A stretch of DNA of 64,000 nucleotides from Streptomyces echinatus (GCF_014203595.1 NZ_JACHJK010000005.1:464105-528104); one strand, 5' to 3'. Positions 42,078 through 50,247 are shown, counted from the first letter of the stretch. Numbers and translations: made by a program. The notes: generated by a model not told the origin, from the letters alone.

Positions 42078-42247
42078 TCCCCGCGGCGGGGGCGGGCGGC
42101 GCGGCCGGCCGCCCCCGCCGTGCGTACCCCCGAACGCCCCACCCACCAGGAGGTTCCGCCCGCTCCGTGCGAGCGTGTCCGTACGCCAGCCACAGCACGC
42201 CGCCGCTCACGACCGACGTAGCCCAGGACGACGTACGGAGCCCCGCC

Positions 42248-43384
42248 ATGGCCGACCTGCAGGACGACATCCCCACCACGACCGAGGTCGGCGAGGACGA
42301 CATCCTGCCGGACGCCCCGCCCGCCGTCGCGGTGCCGCTCGAACCCGGGCGTCCCCGTCCGGAGCAGCCGGACGCCGAACTGCTGGCGCAGGCGCACACC
42401 CTGCTCGCGGAGCACCCCGTCGCCGACGGTTACAGCGGTCTGCCCTGGGCCCTGCGCCACCTGTCCTGGTACGACCTGCAGCTGGGCGAGGCCGCCGTCG
42501 ACACGGACGTCCCCCGGCTGCGCGAGGGGCATGTCGGCGCGCTGTTCTGGTCGCTGCACCTGCCCGAGGGGCGGGGCGGCGAAAGCCCGGTGGAGGCGGC
42601 GCTCGAGCAGCTGGACCTGGTGCGCACGGTCATCGAGGCGCACCCGGAGGGGCTGCGGCTGGTGCGCACCGCCGGTCAGATCATCGACGCCCGCAACTGC
42701 GGCCGGGTCGCCGTGGTGCTGGGGCCCGCGCCCGGCGCCGTGGTGGCGGACTCCCTCGGCATCCTGCGCATCCTGCGGGACCTCGGTCTGCGCGTCCTCA
42801 CCCTCGCGGGCACGGTCTGGGCGGGCGCGTCCGGGCTGACCCGGTTCGGGGAGGAGGTCGTGCGCGAGATGAACCGGCTCGGGGTGCTCGCCGATGTCTC
42901 CGGCGCCTCCCCGGCCACCGCCGAGCGGACCCTCGCCCTGTCCAAGACCCCGGTGCTGTGCTCCCGCTCGGCCGCCCGGGCCCTGCGCCCGCACCCGGCC
43001 AACCTGCCCGACGAACTGCTCGTCGCCCTGGGCGAGGCCAAGGGCCTGTGCATGGTGCCGCTGACCGCCGAGCAGACCGGCCCGACCGTCCCGGACGTCG
43101 CCGACCATCTCGACCATGTCCGTGACGTGGCCGGCCCCGAGTGCGTCGGCCTGTCCGGCACCTACGACTCCGGGGTCGTCCACCCCCGTGACCTCGCCGA
43201 CGCCTCCCGCTATCCGCACCTGATCGCCGAGCTGCTGCGGCGCGGCTGGTCCGGGACCGAGCTGTCCCTGCTGACCTGGGGCAATGTGCAGCGGGTGCTG
43301 CGCAGCGCGGACTTCACGGCCCGCGCCGCACAGCACCGCCGGGACACGTCGACGGCCCGGATCGGCGACCTGGGCACTCCCTAG
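42248..43384 (+). CDS. Dipeptidase (M19) paralogue lacking all metal ligands
   Basis: 378 residues, aligning along its length with the enzyme just upstream (for example FGxEVVREMNRLGxLxD and YPxLxAELLxRGWS), after an acidic 45-residue N-terminal extension. Every zinc ligand is replaced. HxD is YSG in VADGYSGLPWALR, and the EGGH glutamate is lost in VVLGPAPGAVV. LSH is VSG, SHS is SRS in VLCSRSAARAL, and GGDYDG is SGTYDS. The reading frame is intact with normal codon use, so it looks like a retained pseudoenzyme, perhaps a binding or regulatory partner. ATG at 42248; 170 bp separate it from the active gene. Confidence 0.8.
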   Translation: MADLQDDIPTTTEVGEDDILPDAPPAVAVPLEPGRPRPEQPDAELLAQAHTLLAEHPVADGYSGLPWALRHLSWYDLQLGEAAVDTDVPRLREGHVGALFWSLHLPEGRGGESPVEAALEQLDLVRTVIEAHPEGLRLVRTAGQIIDARNCGRVAVVLGPAPGAVVADSLGILRILRDLGLRVLTLAGTVWAGASGLTRFGEEVVREMNRLGVLADVSGASPATAERTLALSKTPVLCSRSAARALRPHPANLPDELLVALGEAKGLCMVPLTAEQTGPTVPDVADHLDHVRDVAGPECVGLSGTYDSGVVHPRDLADASRYPHLIAELLRRGWSGTELSLLTWGNVQRVLRSADFTARAAQHRRDTSTARIGDLGTP

Positions 43385-43432
43385 CGGCGACCGGGCTCCC
43401 CGGAGGCGGCCCGGACGCGGCCTATGAAGGCG

Positions 43433-43822
43433 TCACGGCTCGATCCGGCACAGGCAGAAGGGGTGCCCGGCCGGGTCGGCGTACACCTGGAAGTCCTTCT
43501 TCTCCCGGTCCTCCAGGTCCAGCGGACGGGCGCCGAGCGCGAGCACCCGTTCGTGCGCCGCGTCGACATCCGCCCAGGCCGGGCCGGCGTCGAAGTCGAG
43601 ATGGAACTGCTGGCCGTTGTGGTCCGCGCGCGGCCACTCCGGCGGGGTGTGCCCCTCGGCCCGCTGGAACGCCAGCCGCGGCCCGTCCGGGACCTGCAGG
43701 ACCACCCAGTCGTCGTCCTCGGCCCGCGGGGTGCCCCCGGCCACCGCCGCGTAGAAGGCGGCCAGTGCGTGCGGGTCGGGACAGTCGAGCACGACGGAAC
43801 GGAATCGGGCCACGGACGCCAT
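43433..43822 (-). CDS. VOC-fold (glyoxalase/bleomycin-resistance-like) protein
   Basis: 129 residues, one VOC module of two beta-alpha-beta-beta-beta units: FRSVVLDCPDPHALAAFYAA, WVVLQVPDGPRLAFQRAEGH, QQFHLDFDAGPAWADVDAAH and VYADPAGHPFCLCRIEP. The Glyoxalase_6-like subfamily is common and mostly uncharacterised in Streptomyces. Closely related to the next gene (tandem duplication). It is downstream of it by 33 bp and co-transcribed. Confidence 0.8.
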   Translation of the reverse strand: MASVARFRSVVLDCPDPHALAAFYAAVAGGTPRAEDDDWVVLQVPDGPRLAFQRAEGHTPPEWPRADHNGQQFHLDFDAGPAWADVDAAHERVLALGARPLDLEDREKKDFQVYADPAGHPFCLCRIEP

Positions 43823-43855
43823 GGTGTGTCTCCTGTTCTCGTTTCAGCTTCTCGT

Positions 43856-44215
43856 TCAGCAGGCGCAGAGACAGAACGGGTGCCCAGCGGGGTCGGCGTA
43901 GACACGGAAGGTCCGGGACCGGTCCTCGGTGTCCAGCGGCCGGGCGCCCAGCTCCAGCACCCCCTTCTCGGCCGTGTCCAGGTCCTCCACCGCCAGGTCC
44001 AGGTGGAACTGCTGGGAGCGGTCCGCAGCGGGCCACTCGGGCGGCACGAACCCGGACGCCCGCTGGAAGGCCAGGGACGGCCCGCCGGGCACCTTCAGAT
44101 CCACCCAGTCCCCGTCCCCCTCCACCGTGCCGCCCAGCACGGCGGCGTAGAAGCCGGCCAGCGCACGGGGATCGGGACAGTCCAGCACCACGACGTCGAG
44201 CTTGGCAAGAGCCAT
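43856..44215 (-). CDS. VOC-fold protein, tandem paralogue
   Basis: 119 residues. Same layout and motifs as its neighbour: LDVVVLDCPDPRALAGFYAA, GPSLAFQRASGFVPPEWPAA, QQFHLDLAVEDLDTAEKGVL and VYADPAGHPFCLC. It ends in Cys-Ala-Cys. First gene of the pair. Its promoter region is shared with the divergent CGNR regulator and is full of GTTACC sites. Ligand or substrate unknown. Confidence 0.8.
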   Translation of the reverse strand: MALAKLDVVVLDCPDPRALAGFYAAVLGGTVEGDGDWVDLKVPGGPSLAFQRASGFVPPEWPAADRSQQFHLDLAVEDLDTAEKGVLELGARPLDTEDRSRTFRVYADPAGHPFCLCAC

Positions 44216-44229
44216 GACTACCTCCTGGT

Positions 44230-44289
44230 GTTACCTATAGACATGAGTTACCGGTAACGGTTACTGCATGCTCGCGCACAAGAGGTAAC
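44230..44289. promoter_or_regulatory. GTTACC operator cluster between the VOC and CGNR genes
   Basis: The divergent promoter contains a perfect 12-bp palindrome GTTACCGGTAAC (44247-44258). A GTTACC half-site lies at 44230-44235, a near half-site GTTACT at 44260-44265, and GGTAAC at 44284-44289. Such regular half-sites point to cooperative binding by a dimeric regulator, most simply the adjacent CGNR protein. Confidence 0.65.
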
Positions 44290-44298
44290 GTCGCAAGC

Positions 44299-44805
44299 AT
44301 GAGCGAGAGATCGGCAGCTCCGGGCGGCCTGGCCCTGGTCGAGTCGCTGGTGAACACCCTGGACATCGAGACGGGCGCCGACCTGCTGGACACACCGGAG
44401 GGCCGCGACCGCCTCGGCGTCACGGAGGCGGGGCTCGCCGAGGCCCGGGAACTGCGCGAGGCGCTGCGGGCCGCACTGCTCGCCCACGCCGGCCATCCGC
44501 CGCACCGCACCGTGACCCCGCTGGGCACGCTGCTGGCACGGGCACCCCTGTACGTCACCGTCGACGACCACGACGGCTCGGCCCGCCTCGCCGCCGCCGA
44601 CACGGGCCCGCTGCCCTCCCGGATCGCCGCAGCGGTCGCCGAGGCGCTGGTCGCCGGCACCTGGACCAGGCTCAAGGCGTGCCAGGCCGAGACCTGCCAC
44701 TGGGCGTACTACGACCGCAGCCCCGCCGGCCGCGGGCGCTGGTGCTCGATGCAGGTGTGCGGGGCCCGCGCGAAGATGCGCCGGTACCGGGCGAAGGAGC
44801 AGTGA
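44299..44805 (+). CDS. CGNR zinc-finger regulator (ABATE-domain family)
   Basis: 168 residues. An N-terminal stress-sensing helical domain (LVESLVNTLDIETGADLLDT, LAEARELREALRAALLAHAG) is followed by a C-terminal CGNR zinc finger. The finger has cysteines in LKACQAETCHWAYYDRSPAG and RWCSMQVCGARAKMRRYRA; CGAR replaces the usual CGNR. The family comprises DNA-binding repressors or activators. Divergent from the VOC pair across the GTTACC cluster, so it probably controls them and itself. ATG start. Confidence 0.85.
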   Translation: MSERSAAPGGLALVESLVNTLDIETGADLLDTPEGRDRLGVTEAGLAEARELREALRAALLAHAGHPPHRTVTPLGTLLARAPLYVTVDDHDGSARLAAADTGPLPSRIAAAVAEALVAGTWTRLKACQAETCHWAYYDRSPAGRGRWCSMQVCGARAKMRRYRAKEQ

Positions 44806-44858
44806 ACCGCACGACGTTCAGCGGCCACGTATGTGTCCCGTGGGGCAGAATGCGGGAA

Positions 44859-44899
44859 GACGCCGGTTCGGCCGACTGAGCCTCGGCCGAACCGGCGTC
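44859..44899. terminator. Bidirectional terminator
   Basis: A perfect 17-bp stem, GACGCCGGTTCGGCCGA with TCGGCCGAACCGGCGTC, and loop CTGAGCC, between the convergent CGNR gene and the UDP-glucose dehydrogenase gene. Confidence 0.85.
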
Positions 44900-44914
44900 A
44901 CCTCTCGCGTGTCG

Positions 44915-46258
44915 TCAGGCGGTCGGCCGGCCCATCGCGCGGTACGTCCAGCCGGCCCGCCGCCACAGCTCCGAGTCCAGGGCGTTGCGGCCGTCCAGCA
45001 GCAGCCGGGCCGCGGCGGCCTCGCCGAGCGCCGCCGGGTCCAGCTCGCGGAACTCCTGCCACTCGGTCAGGTGCAGCACGACGTCGGCGCCCCGGACGGC
45101 CGCCTCCGCGGAGTCGGCGTAGCCCAGGGTCGGGAAGACCTTGCGGGCATTGTCCATGCCCTTCGGGTCGTACACGGTCACCTGACCGCCCTGGAGGTGG
45201 ATCTGGCCGGCCACGTTCAGCGCGGGCGAGTCACGGACGTCGTCCGAGTCCGGCTTGAAGGTGGCGCCGAGCACCGCCACCCGCTTGCCGAGGAACGACC
45301 CGCCGCCGAGCGCCTCCCGGGTCATCTCCACCATCTGGCCCCGCCGGCGCATGTTGATCGAGTCGATCTCACGCAGGAAGGTCAGCGCCTGGTCGGCGCC
45401 CAGCTCACCCGCGCGGGCCATGAACGCCCGGATGTCCTTGGGCAGACAGCCGCCCCCGAAGCCGATCCCGGCACGCAGGAACTTGCGGCCGATCCGGTCG
45501 TCGTGCCCGATGGCCTCCGCGAGCTTCGCCACGTCACCGCCGGCGGCCTCGCACACCTCCGCCATGGCGTTGATGAAGGAGATCTTCGTCGCGAGGAAGG
45601 AGTTCGCGGCCGTCTTCACCAGCTCGGCCGTCGGGAAGTCCGTGACGACGAACGGGGCACCCTCCTCCGTCGGCGTCGCGTACACCTCGCGCAGCAGCTT
45701 CTCCGCCCGCTCGCTGCGCACTCCGACCACGATCCGGTCCGGGTGCAGGGTGTCCCGCACGGCGTAGCCCTCGCGCAGGAACTCCGGGTTCCAGGCCAGC
45801 TCGGCGTCGGCGCCCGCCGGCGCGTGCTCGGCGAGGTAGGCGGCCAGCCGGTCGGCGGAGCCCACCGGCACGGTCGACTTGCCGACCACCAGGGCCGGAC
45901 CGTGCAGATGCGGGGCGAGAGAGGCGATGGCGGCGTCGACGTACGACATGTCGCAGGCGTACTCGCCGTGCTTCTGGGGGGTGTTCACGCACACGAAGTG
46001 CACATCGCCGAAGGCGCCGACCTCGGCCCAGTCCGTGGTGAACCGCAGCCGCCCGGTGGAGCCCTCGATCCCGGCCACGTGCCTGCGCAGCAGCTCCTCC
46101 AGGCCCGGCTCGTACATCGGGGTCTCGCCGCGCTCCAGCATGGCGATCTTCTCGGGCACGACGTCCAGGCCCAGCACCTCGAAGCCCAGCTCGGCGAGGG
46201 CCGCGGCGTGCGTGGCGCCGAGATAGCCGGTGCCGATCACGGTGATCTTCAGGCTCAT
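44915..46258 (-). CDS. UDP-glucose 6-dehydrogenase
   Basis: 447 residues. Oxidises UDP-glucose to UDP-glucuronate with two NAD, supplying cell-surface polysaccharide precursors. The N-terminal Rossmann fold is ITVIGTGYLGATHAAALAEL. KSTVPVGSADRL and AWNPEFLREGYAVRDTLHPD are family motifs. The catalytic cysteine is in GFGGGCLPKDIRAFMARAGE near 263, and the C-terminal domain has VLGATFKPDSDDVRDSPAL. The ATG at 46258 matches the family start; the frame continues 20 codons upstream without similarity. A UDP-GlcA supply fits the envelope genes further along. Confidence 0.93.
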   Translation of the reverse strand: MSLKITVIGTGYLGATHAAALAELGFEVLGLDVVPEKIAMLERGETPMYEPGLEELLRRHVAGIEGSTGRLRFTTDWAEVGAFGDVHFVCVNTPQKHGEYACDMSYVDAAIASLAPHLHGPALVVGKSTVPVGSADRLAAYLAEHAPAGADAELAWNPEFLREGYAVRDTLHPDRIVVGVRSERAEKLLREVYATPTEEGAPFVVTDFPTAELVKTAANSFLATKISFINAMAEVCEAAGGDVAKLAEAIGHDDRIGRKFLRAGIGFGGGCLPKDIRAFMARAGELGADQALTFLREIDSINMRRRGQMVEMTREALGGGSFLGKRVAVLGATFKPDSDDVRDSPALNVAGQIHLQGGQVTVYDPKGMDNARKVFPTLGYADSAEAAVRGADVVLHLTEWQEFRELDPAALGEAAAARLLLDGRNALDSELWRRAGWTYRAMGRPTA

Positions 46259-46384
46259 GGGTGCGCTCCAGATCGGGTACGTCGGTGATGCGGAGCCGAG
46301 CATAGTCGGGCCTCCCACCGGGCAATTTCCCCGCTGTCGCGTAGCTCACGTAGGCGCGCCGCGAGCCGCCCTCTAAAATTTGAG

Positions 46385-46398
46385 TTACTTAACGGTAA
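46385..46398. promoter_or_regulatory. Possible operator before the acyl-CoA dehydrogenase gene
   Basis: TTAC-ttaacg-GTAA, inside the A+T-rich stretch AAAATTTGAGTTACTTAACG, 41 bp before the start codon. The half-site resembles TetR-type sites of acyl-CoA metabolism genes and is loosely like the GTTACC sites at 44230-44289. Single site, imperfect. Confidence 0.3.
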
Positions 46399-46438
46399 TT
46401 AGCGTCAGTATCACTGCGTCTTTGGAGCGTGAGAGACC

Positions 46439-47596
46439 GTGGCCGGATCGGCTGACTTCGACCTGTACCGCCCGTCCGAGGAGCACGACATGCTCCGGGA
46501 CGCCGTCCGTTCCCTGGTCGAGGCGAAGATCGCGCCGTTCGCCGCGGCGGTGGACGAGGAGGCCCGCTTCCCCCAGGAGGCCCTCGACGCCCTCGTAGCC
46601 AACGACCTGCACGCCGTGCACGTCCCCGAGGAGTACGGCGGCGCCGGCGCCGACGCGCTCGCCACCGTCATCGTGATCGAGGAGGTGGCCCGCGCTTGCG
46701 TCTCCTCCTCCCTCATCCCCGCCGTGAACAAGCTCGGCTCGCTCCCGGTGATCCTCTCCGGCTCCGAGGAGCTGAAGAAGAAGTACCTGGGCCCGCTGGC
46801 CAAGGGTGACGGCATGTTCTCGTACTGCCTCTCCGAGCCGGAGGCGGGCTCCGACGCGGCCGGCATGAAGACCAAGGCCGTCCGCGACGGCGACCACTGG
46901 ATCCTCAACGGCGTGAAGCGCTGGATCACCAACGCGGGCGTCTCCGAGTACTACACGGTGATGGCCGTCACCGACCCCTCCAAGCGCTCCAAGGGCATCT
47001 CCGCCTTCGTCGTCGAGAAGTCCGACGAGGGCGTCTCCTTCGGCGCCCCGGAGAAGAAGCTCGGCATCAAGGGCTCCCCGACCCGCGAGGTCTACTTCGA
47101 CAACGTCCGCATCCCCGCCGACCGCATGATCGGCGAGGAGGGCACCGGCTTCGCCACGGCGATGAAGACCCTCGACCACACCCGCATCACCATCGCCGCG
47201 CAGGCGCTCGGTGTCGCCCAGGGCGCCCTCGACTACGCCAAGGGCTACGTCCAGGAGCGCAAGCAGTTCGGCAAGCCGATCGCCGACTTCCAGGGCATCC
47301 AGTTCATGCTCGCCGACATGGCCATGAAGATCGCCGCCGCCCGCGCCCTGACCTACCAGGCCGCGGCCGCCTCCGAGCGCGGCGACAGCGACCTCACCTT
47401 CCAGGGCGCGGCCGCCAAGTGCTTCGCCTCGGACGTCGCCATGGAGGTCACCACCGACGCCGTCCAGTTGCTCGGCGGCTACGGCTACACCCGCGACTAC
47501 CCGGTGGAGCGCATGATGCGCGACGCCAAGATCACCCAGATTTATGAGGGCACGAACCAAGTTCAGCGGATCGTGATGGCGAGGAACCTCCCCTAG
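46439..47596 (+). CDS. Acyl-CoA dehydrogenase
   Basis: 385 residues, the typical length. Flavoenzyme of fatty-acid or branched-chain acyl-CoA oxidation. N-terminal helical domain, then FSYCLSEPEAGSDAAGMKTK and WITNAGVSEYYTVMAVTD around the FAD. KLGIKGSPTREVYFDNVRIP is in the beta domain, RITIAAQALGVAQGALDYAK opens the last helical domain, and the C-terminal signature is QLLGGYGYTRDYPVERMMRD followed by IYEGTNQVQRIVMARNL. IYEGTNQ contains the usual catalytic glutamate. GTG start. The 3' end adjoins the integrase island, so it may contain the attachment site. Confidence 0.93.
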   Translation: MAGSADFDLYRPSEEHDMLRDAVRSLVEAKIAPFAAAVDEEARFPQEALDALVANDLHAVHVPEEYGGAGADALATVIVIEEVARACVSSSLIPAVNKLGSLPVILSGSEELKKKYLGPLAKGDGMFSYCLSEPEAGSDAAGMKTKAVRDGDHWILNGVKRWITNAGVSEYYTVMAVTDPSKRSKGISAFVVEKSDEGVSFGAPEKKLGIKGSPTREVYFDNVRIPADRMIGEEGTGFATAMKTLDHTRITIAAQALGVAQGALDYAKGYVQERKQFGKPIADFQGIQFMLADMAMKIAAARALTYQAAAASERGDSDLTFQGAAAKCFASDVAMEVTTDAVQLLGGYGYTRDYPVERMMRDAKITQIYEGTNQVQRIVMARNLP

Positions 47597-47753
47597 CAGG
47601 GTTTTTGCAGGTCAGAAGCTGTTTCGAACGTCCGGAGGGACCTGCTCGGCTTTCTGCCCGTTGCGGCCCGATCAGGGCCGTTCCTGGGCGTCATGCTGGG
47701 GGAATCCTGGGCGGAAGCCGGACTGCAAACAGCCACTGACCTCCACAAACAAC
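47540..47753. other. Candidate attachment-site region at the acyl-CoA dehydrogenase 3' end
   Basis: The last 57 bases of the dehydrogenase gene plus 157 bp of non-coding DNA up to the integrase terminator. The integrase gene points towards it, the usual layout of att-int. I could not find a second copy of the dehydrogenase 3' end in the window, so the core site is not defined. No gene is seen in the non-coding part. Confidence 0.3.
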
Positions 47754-47782
47754 ACAGCCCCCGGCGCGACGCCGGGGGCTGT
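47754..47782 (-). terminator. Terminator after the integrase gene
   Basis: A perfect 13-bp stem ACAGCCCCCGGCG/CGCCGGGGGCTGT with loop CGA, 14 bases past the integrase stop. Confidence 0.85.
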
Positions 47783-47795
47783 TGTCGTACGCGTA

Positions 47796-48971
47796 TCAGG
47801 CGACCTCTGATGCCTCGGTCGGGTCGTCGGCGCCGGGCGTCAACATCGTCGCGATGGCGGTCCGACCGCGCTGCTCGGCCCCTTCGAAGATGTAGTGGTA
47901 GTGCTCCCTCAGCACGTCCGTACTGCTGTGGCCCATCCAGTCGGCCACATCGTTCTCGGGGACTCCGGCGTACAGCAGCCGCGACCCGTAGTAGTGCCGG
48001 AGTGAGTGCGCCTTGCAGTACTTCACCTGTCCCTTGCCCAGAGCCTCCATCCAGATCTTCGGGTAGAAGTACGACGCGTAGAGGTAGCCAGTCCGCGTCA
48101 CGTTGGGGAAGAGAAGCCGCTCAGGCCCCCATACGCCTTGGTTCTTGATGTGCCGCCGAAGCTCGAAGGCGACGTTCGGCGGGAGGGGGACGGTACGCCC
48201 TGGCTCGCCTTCGTCACGAGCCTTGATGTGCCGACGCTGGATCGCGCTGTTCTTCCCCGACTCGGTGTCCCCGTCCTCCGCAATCTGGAAGTCGACCCGA
48301 AGCGTCTCGGCCTTGAAGTCGATCTGATCGCGGGACACCGCCATGGCCTCACCCAGCCGCAGGCCGCACCCGGCCATGAGCCACAGCATCGCGCGGTATC
48401 GCGGAGGAGCGGCATCCAGCATCGCCAGAACTTCCCTCGTCGTGAGTCGCCTTGCGGTGCTCTTCTGCTCCCGGATCTCCTTGGCGCGGCTGCCCGCGCC
48501 CTTGACCTTCTTGCACGGGTTCCGGCCGATGATCTCGTTGACGACAGCCCAGTCCATCATCCCGGAGAAGAACGAGAACCGCTGACGGCGTGTGCGGGCG
48601 GAAAGCTTCCGGTCCTGCTCCATCCACAAGAGCCACTGCTCAACGTCTGCGACCTTCAGGGACACGATGGAACGGGCCTTGAAGAACGGCTCAATGGTCG
48701 TGTTGAGGATGGACCGGTACTGCTTCTTGGTGCTGTTCTCCAGCTTCCTTTGATTGGTCCACTGCTCCCACACGGCCGTCACGGGCTGCTTGCCCAAGCG
48801 GTCGTCCAGGTAGGTGCCGGCGTCGAGTTCCTGCTCCTTGCGCTTGCGCTGGTCGTCAGCCCGCTTCTTGGTCTCGAACGTCTTCTGTCGCTGCTTGCCG
48901 TCCGGGTCGTACCAGAACGTCGTCCACTTCTTCGGGTCGTCCTTTGACCGCGCGACCCATGCCCTTGCCAC
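47796..48971 (-). CDS. int: Site-specific integrase, tyrosine recombinase
   Basis: 391 residues. N-terminal AP2-like arm-binding region (TTFWYDPDGKQRQKTFETKK), SAM-like core-binding domain (about 65-165, VADVEQWLLWMEQ), and a catalytic domain with all key residues. These are Arg in MAGCGLRLGEAMAVSRDQID near 211, HxxR in CKAHSLRHYYGSRLL near 322, His in VADWMGHSSTDVLREHYHYI and the nucleophilic Tyr in the same segment. Intact, so probably active. The GTG start has an AGGAGGGGG site. The cysteine-poor, lysine-rich composition and less GC-biased codons mark it as acquired DNA. It points at the dehydrogenase 3' end. Confidence 0.93.
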   Translation of the reverse strand: MARAWVARSKDDPKKWTTFWYDPDGKQRQKTFETKKRADDQRKRKEQELDAGTYLDDRLGKQPVTAVWEQWTNQRKLENSTKKQYRSILNTTIEPFFKARSIVSLKVADVEQWLLWMEQDRKLSARTRRQRFSFFSGMMDWAVVNEIIGRNPCKKVKGAGSRAKEIREQKSTARRLTTREVLAMLDAAPPRYRAMLWLMAGCGLRLGEAMAVSRDQIDFKAETLRVDFQIAEDGDTESGKNSAIQRRHIKARDEGEPGRTVPLPPNVAFELRRHIKNQGVWGPERLLFPNVTRTGYLYASYFYPKIWMEALGKGQVKYCKAHSLRHYYGSRLLYAGVPENDVADWMGHSSTDVLREHYHYIFEGAEQRGRTAIATMLTPGADDPTEASEVA

Positions 48972-49060
48972 TGAAGCGGCCCCCTCCTGCTGCTTCCGAC
49001 GTACGGGCCCGCCCCGCCGTCGCGCCGGTCACTCCCCGGCGTTTCAAGTTTGCGCACTGA

Positions 49061-49101
49061 CCACCCTGGGTTGTCAACACAGGGTGGAACACCCTGGGTG
49101 T
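49061..49101. promoter_or_regulatory. CACCCTGGGTG operator cluster between integrase and HTH gene
   Basis: CCACCCTG (49061-49068) and CAGGGTGG (49080-49087) form an inverted repeat. It is followed by the perfect palindrome ACACCCTGGGTGT (49089-49101). A minus-strand TTGACA (49072-49077) inside the first repeat could be the integrase -35. The last palindrome ends 15 bases before the HTH gene ATG. Binding here would control both directions. Confidence 0.65.
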
Positions 49102-49116
49102 GCTAACTTGAGTGAT

Positions 49117-49668
49117 ATGGAAGCGGATGGCAGCGGGTTCGAGATCACTCAGAAGCAAGGCGCCTGGGTGGTCCACATGTGGTGGCCCGTAGGGCCGATC
49201 AGCGGAGGGCCGCAGCGGATCACCATCGAGCCGGCCGAAGATGCCCCTGCTCGTGAGGTGGCGCGGGGCATCTCGACCACTGTCCTGCGGAGGCTCGACG
49301 TGGTCGCCGCGTTGGAATTGGCCAAGCAGGCTCCCGAAGCTCAGCGGACGTTGGAGGAACTGTCAGGGAAGGTGAATGAGATGGGAGAGGCGGCGGGGCT
49401 CGCCCTGGAGGGCGAGGGCGTCTCAGAGCGGTACTTGACCTTGCTTGTAGCCACGTACACCGTCATGGCGGATTTTGGGGCTCCTGCGCCCATTCCATGG
49501 CTGGCCCGGCTCATCGGCCGCCGACCTGAGACGGTGAAGGATCACCTGAAGCGGGCGAGAAGGGACGGCTTCCTGACCACAGTTGCCGGTAAGGCGGGTG
49601 GAGAGTTGACGGACAAGGTCAAAGCCATACTTGAGGAAATGACTGAAGCAGGTAGCCAAGGCGGCTGA
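49117..49668 (+). CDS. Helix-turn-helix regulator of the integrated island
   Basis: 183 residues. The N-terminal part has a beta-hairpin (QGAWVVHMWWPVGPISGGPQ). The middle is helical, and a C-terminal helix-turn-helix (IPWLARLIGRRPETVKDHLK followed by RARRDGFLTTV) is typical of small actinobacterial regulators on mobile elements. Overlapping the CACCCTGGGTG cluster and divergent from the integrase, it is the best candidate for its repressor. The ATG at 49117 follows a weak GAG site. GC content is visibly lower than that of the backbone. Followed by a terminator. Confidence 0.7.
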   Translation: MEADGSGFEITQKQGAWVVHMWWPVGPISGGPQRITIEPAEDAPAREVARGISTTVLRRLDVVAALELAKQAPEAQRTLEELSGKVNEMGEAAGLALEGEGVSERYLTLLVATYTVMADFGAPAPIPWLARLIGRRPETVKDHLKRARRDGFLTTVAGKAGGELTDKVKAILEEMTEAGSQGG

Positions 49669-49681
49669 ACTACCTAGCACT

Positions 49682-50164
49682 TCATACGCATGAGCCCCCG
49701 AGGGTCTTCGGGGGCTTTCTGGTTTCTTGGAGGACGGATGGCGCTAGCCGCCGCAACACCACCAAGGATGAGGGTCGTTCGAGGTAGAAGCCGAACGACA
49801 CATCAGACCCAGACCCGAGCCGCTCGGCAGCGGAGTCGACCAGCCGGGCCAGACGGGTGGTGTCACGGTCCCTCTCGGCAGCGAACCGGTGCACGTACGC
49901 GGCCAAGCGGGTCCCGATCCAGGCCGCCGCTTCCTCAGCCTCATCCCACGTGTCGCAGATCAGAGAGCCGGGCTTGAGCAGCCAGAACGCCGTCTCCAAC
50001 GGGGGGAGGTCAACGGTCCGGAATTCGGCCGCCACTTCCCGGTGGCGCTGGATCAGCTCCGGCCTGCTCCCGGCCGGGGGCGGCTCAGGGTGCGGGGGCC
50101 GCCGCAGAGCCTCGTTGTCGAAGCGCTCTTTCGGGCCGGTCCACAGGTAGCCGTGGTGGTGCAC
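49682..50164 (-). CDS. Hypothetical protein of the island
   Basis: 160 residues, soluble, with amphipathic helices: RPELIQRHREVAAEFRTVDL, WDEAEEAAAWIGTRLAAYVH and RFAAERDRDTTRLARLVDSA. Protein-like composition, but no family recognised. The last codons overlap the hairpin that ends the convergent HTH gene. It is part of the 47.6-51.1 kb island by position. Confidence 0.5.
   Translation of the reverse strand: MHHHGYLWTGPKERFDNEALRRPPHPEPPPAGSRPELIQRHREVAAEFRTVDLPPLETAFWLLKPGSLICDTWDEAEEAAAWIGTRLAAYVHRFAAERDRDTTRLARLVDSAAERLGSGSDVSFGFYLERPSSLVVLRRLAPSVLQETRKPPKTLGGSCV
49693..49716 (+). terminator. Terminator after the island HTH gene
   Basis: A 9-bp stem AGCCCCCGA/TCGGGGGCT with loop GGGTCT, followed by TTCT, 25 bases past the stop codon. 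Confidence 0.75.
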
Positions 50165-50247
50165 CAGTCGTTCCCGTTTCGAGAGTAGCCGGCCGAGCCG
50201 GACCCGAGGACGGGGATGAATCCGGCCCGGCCGCCGGTAGAAAGGGA

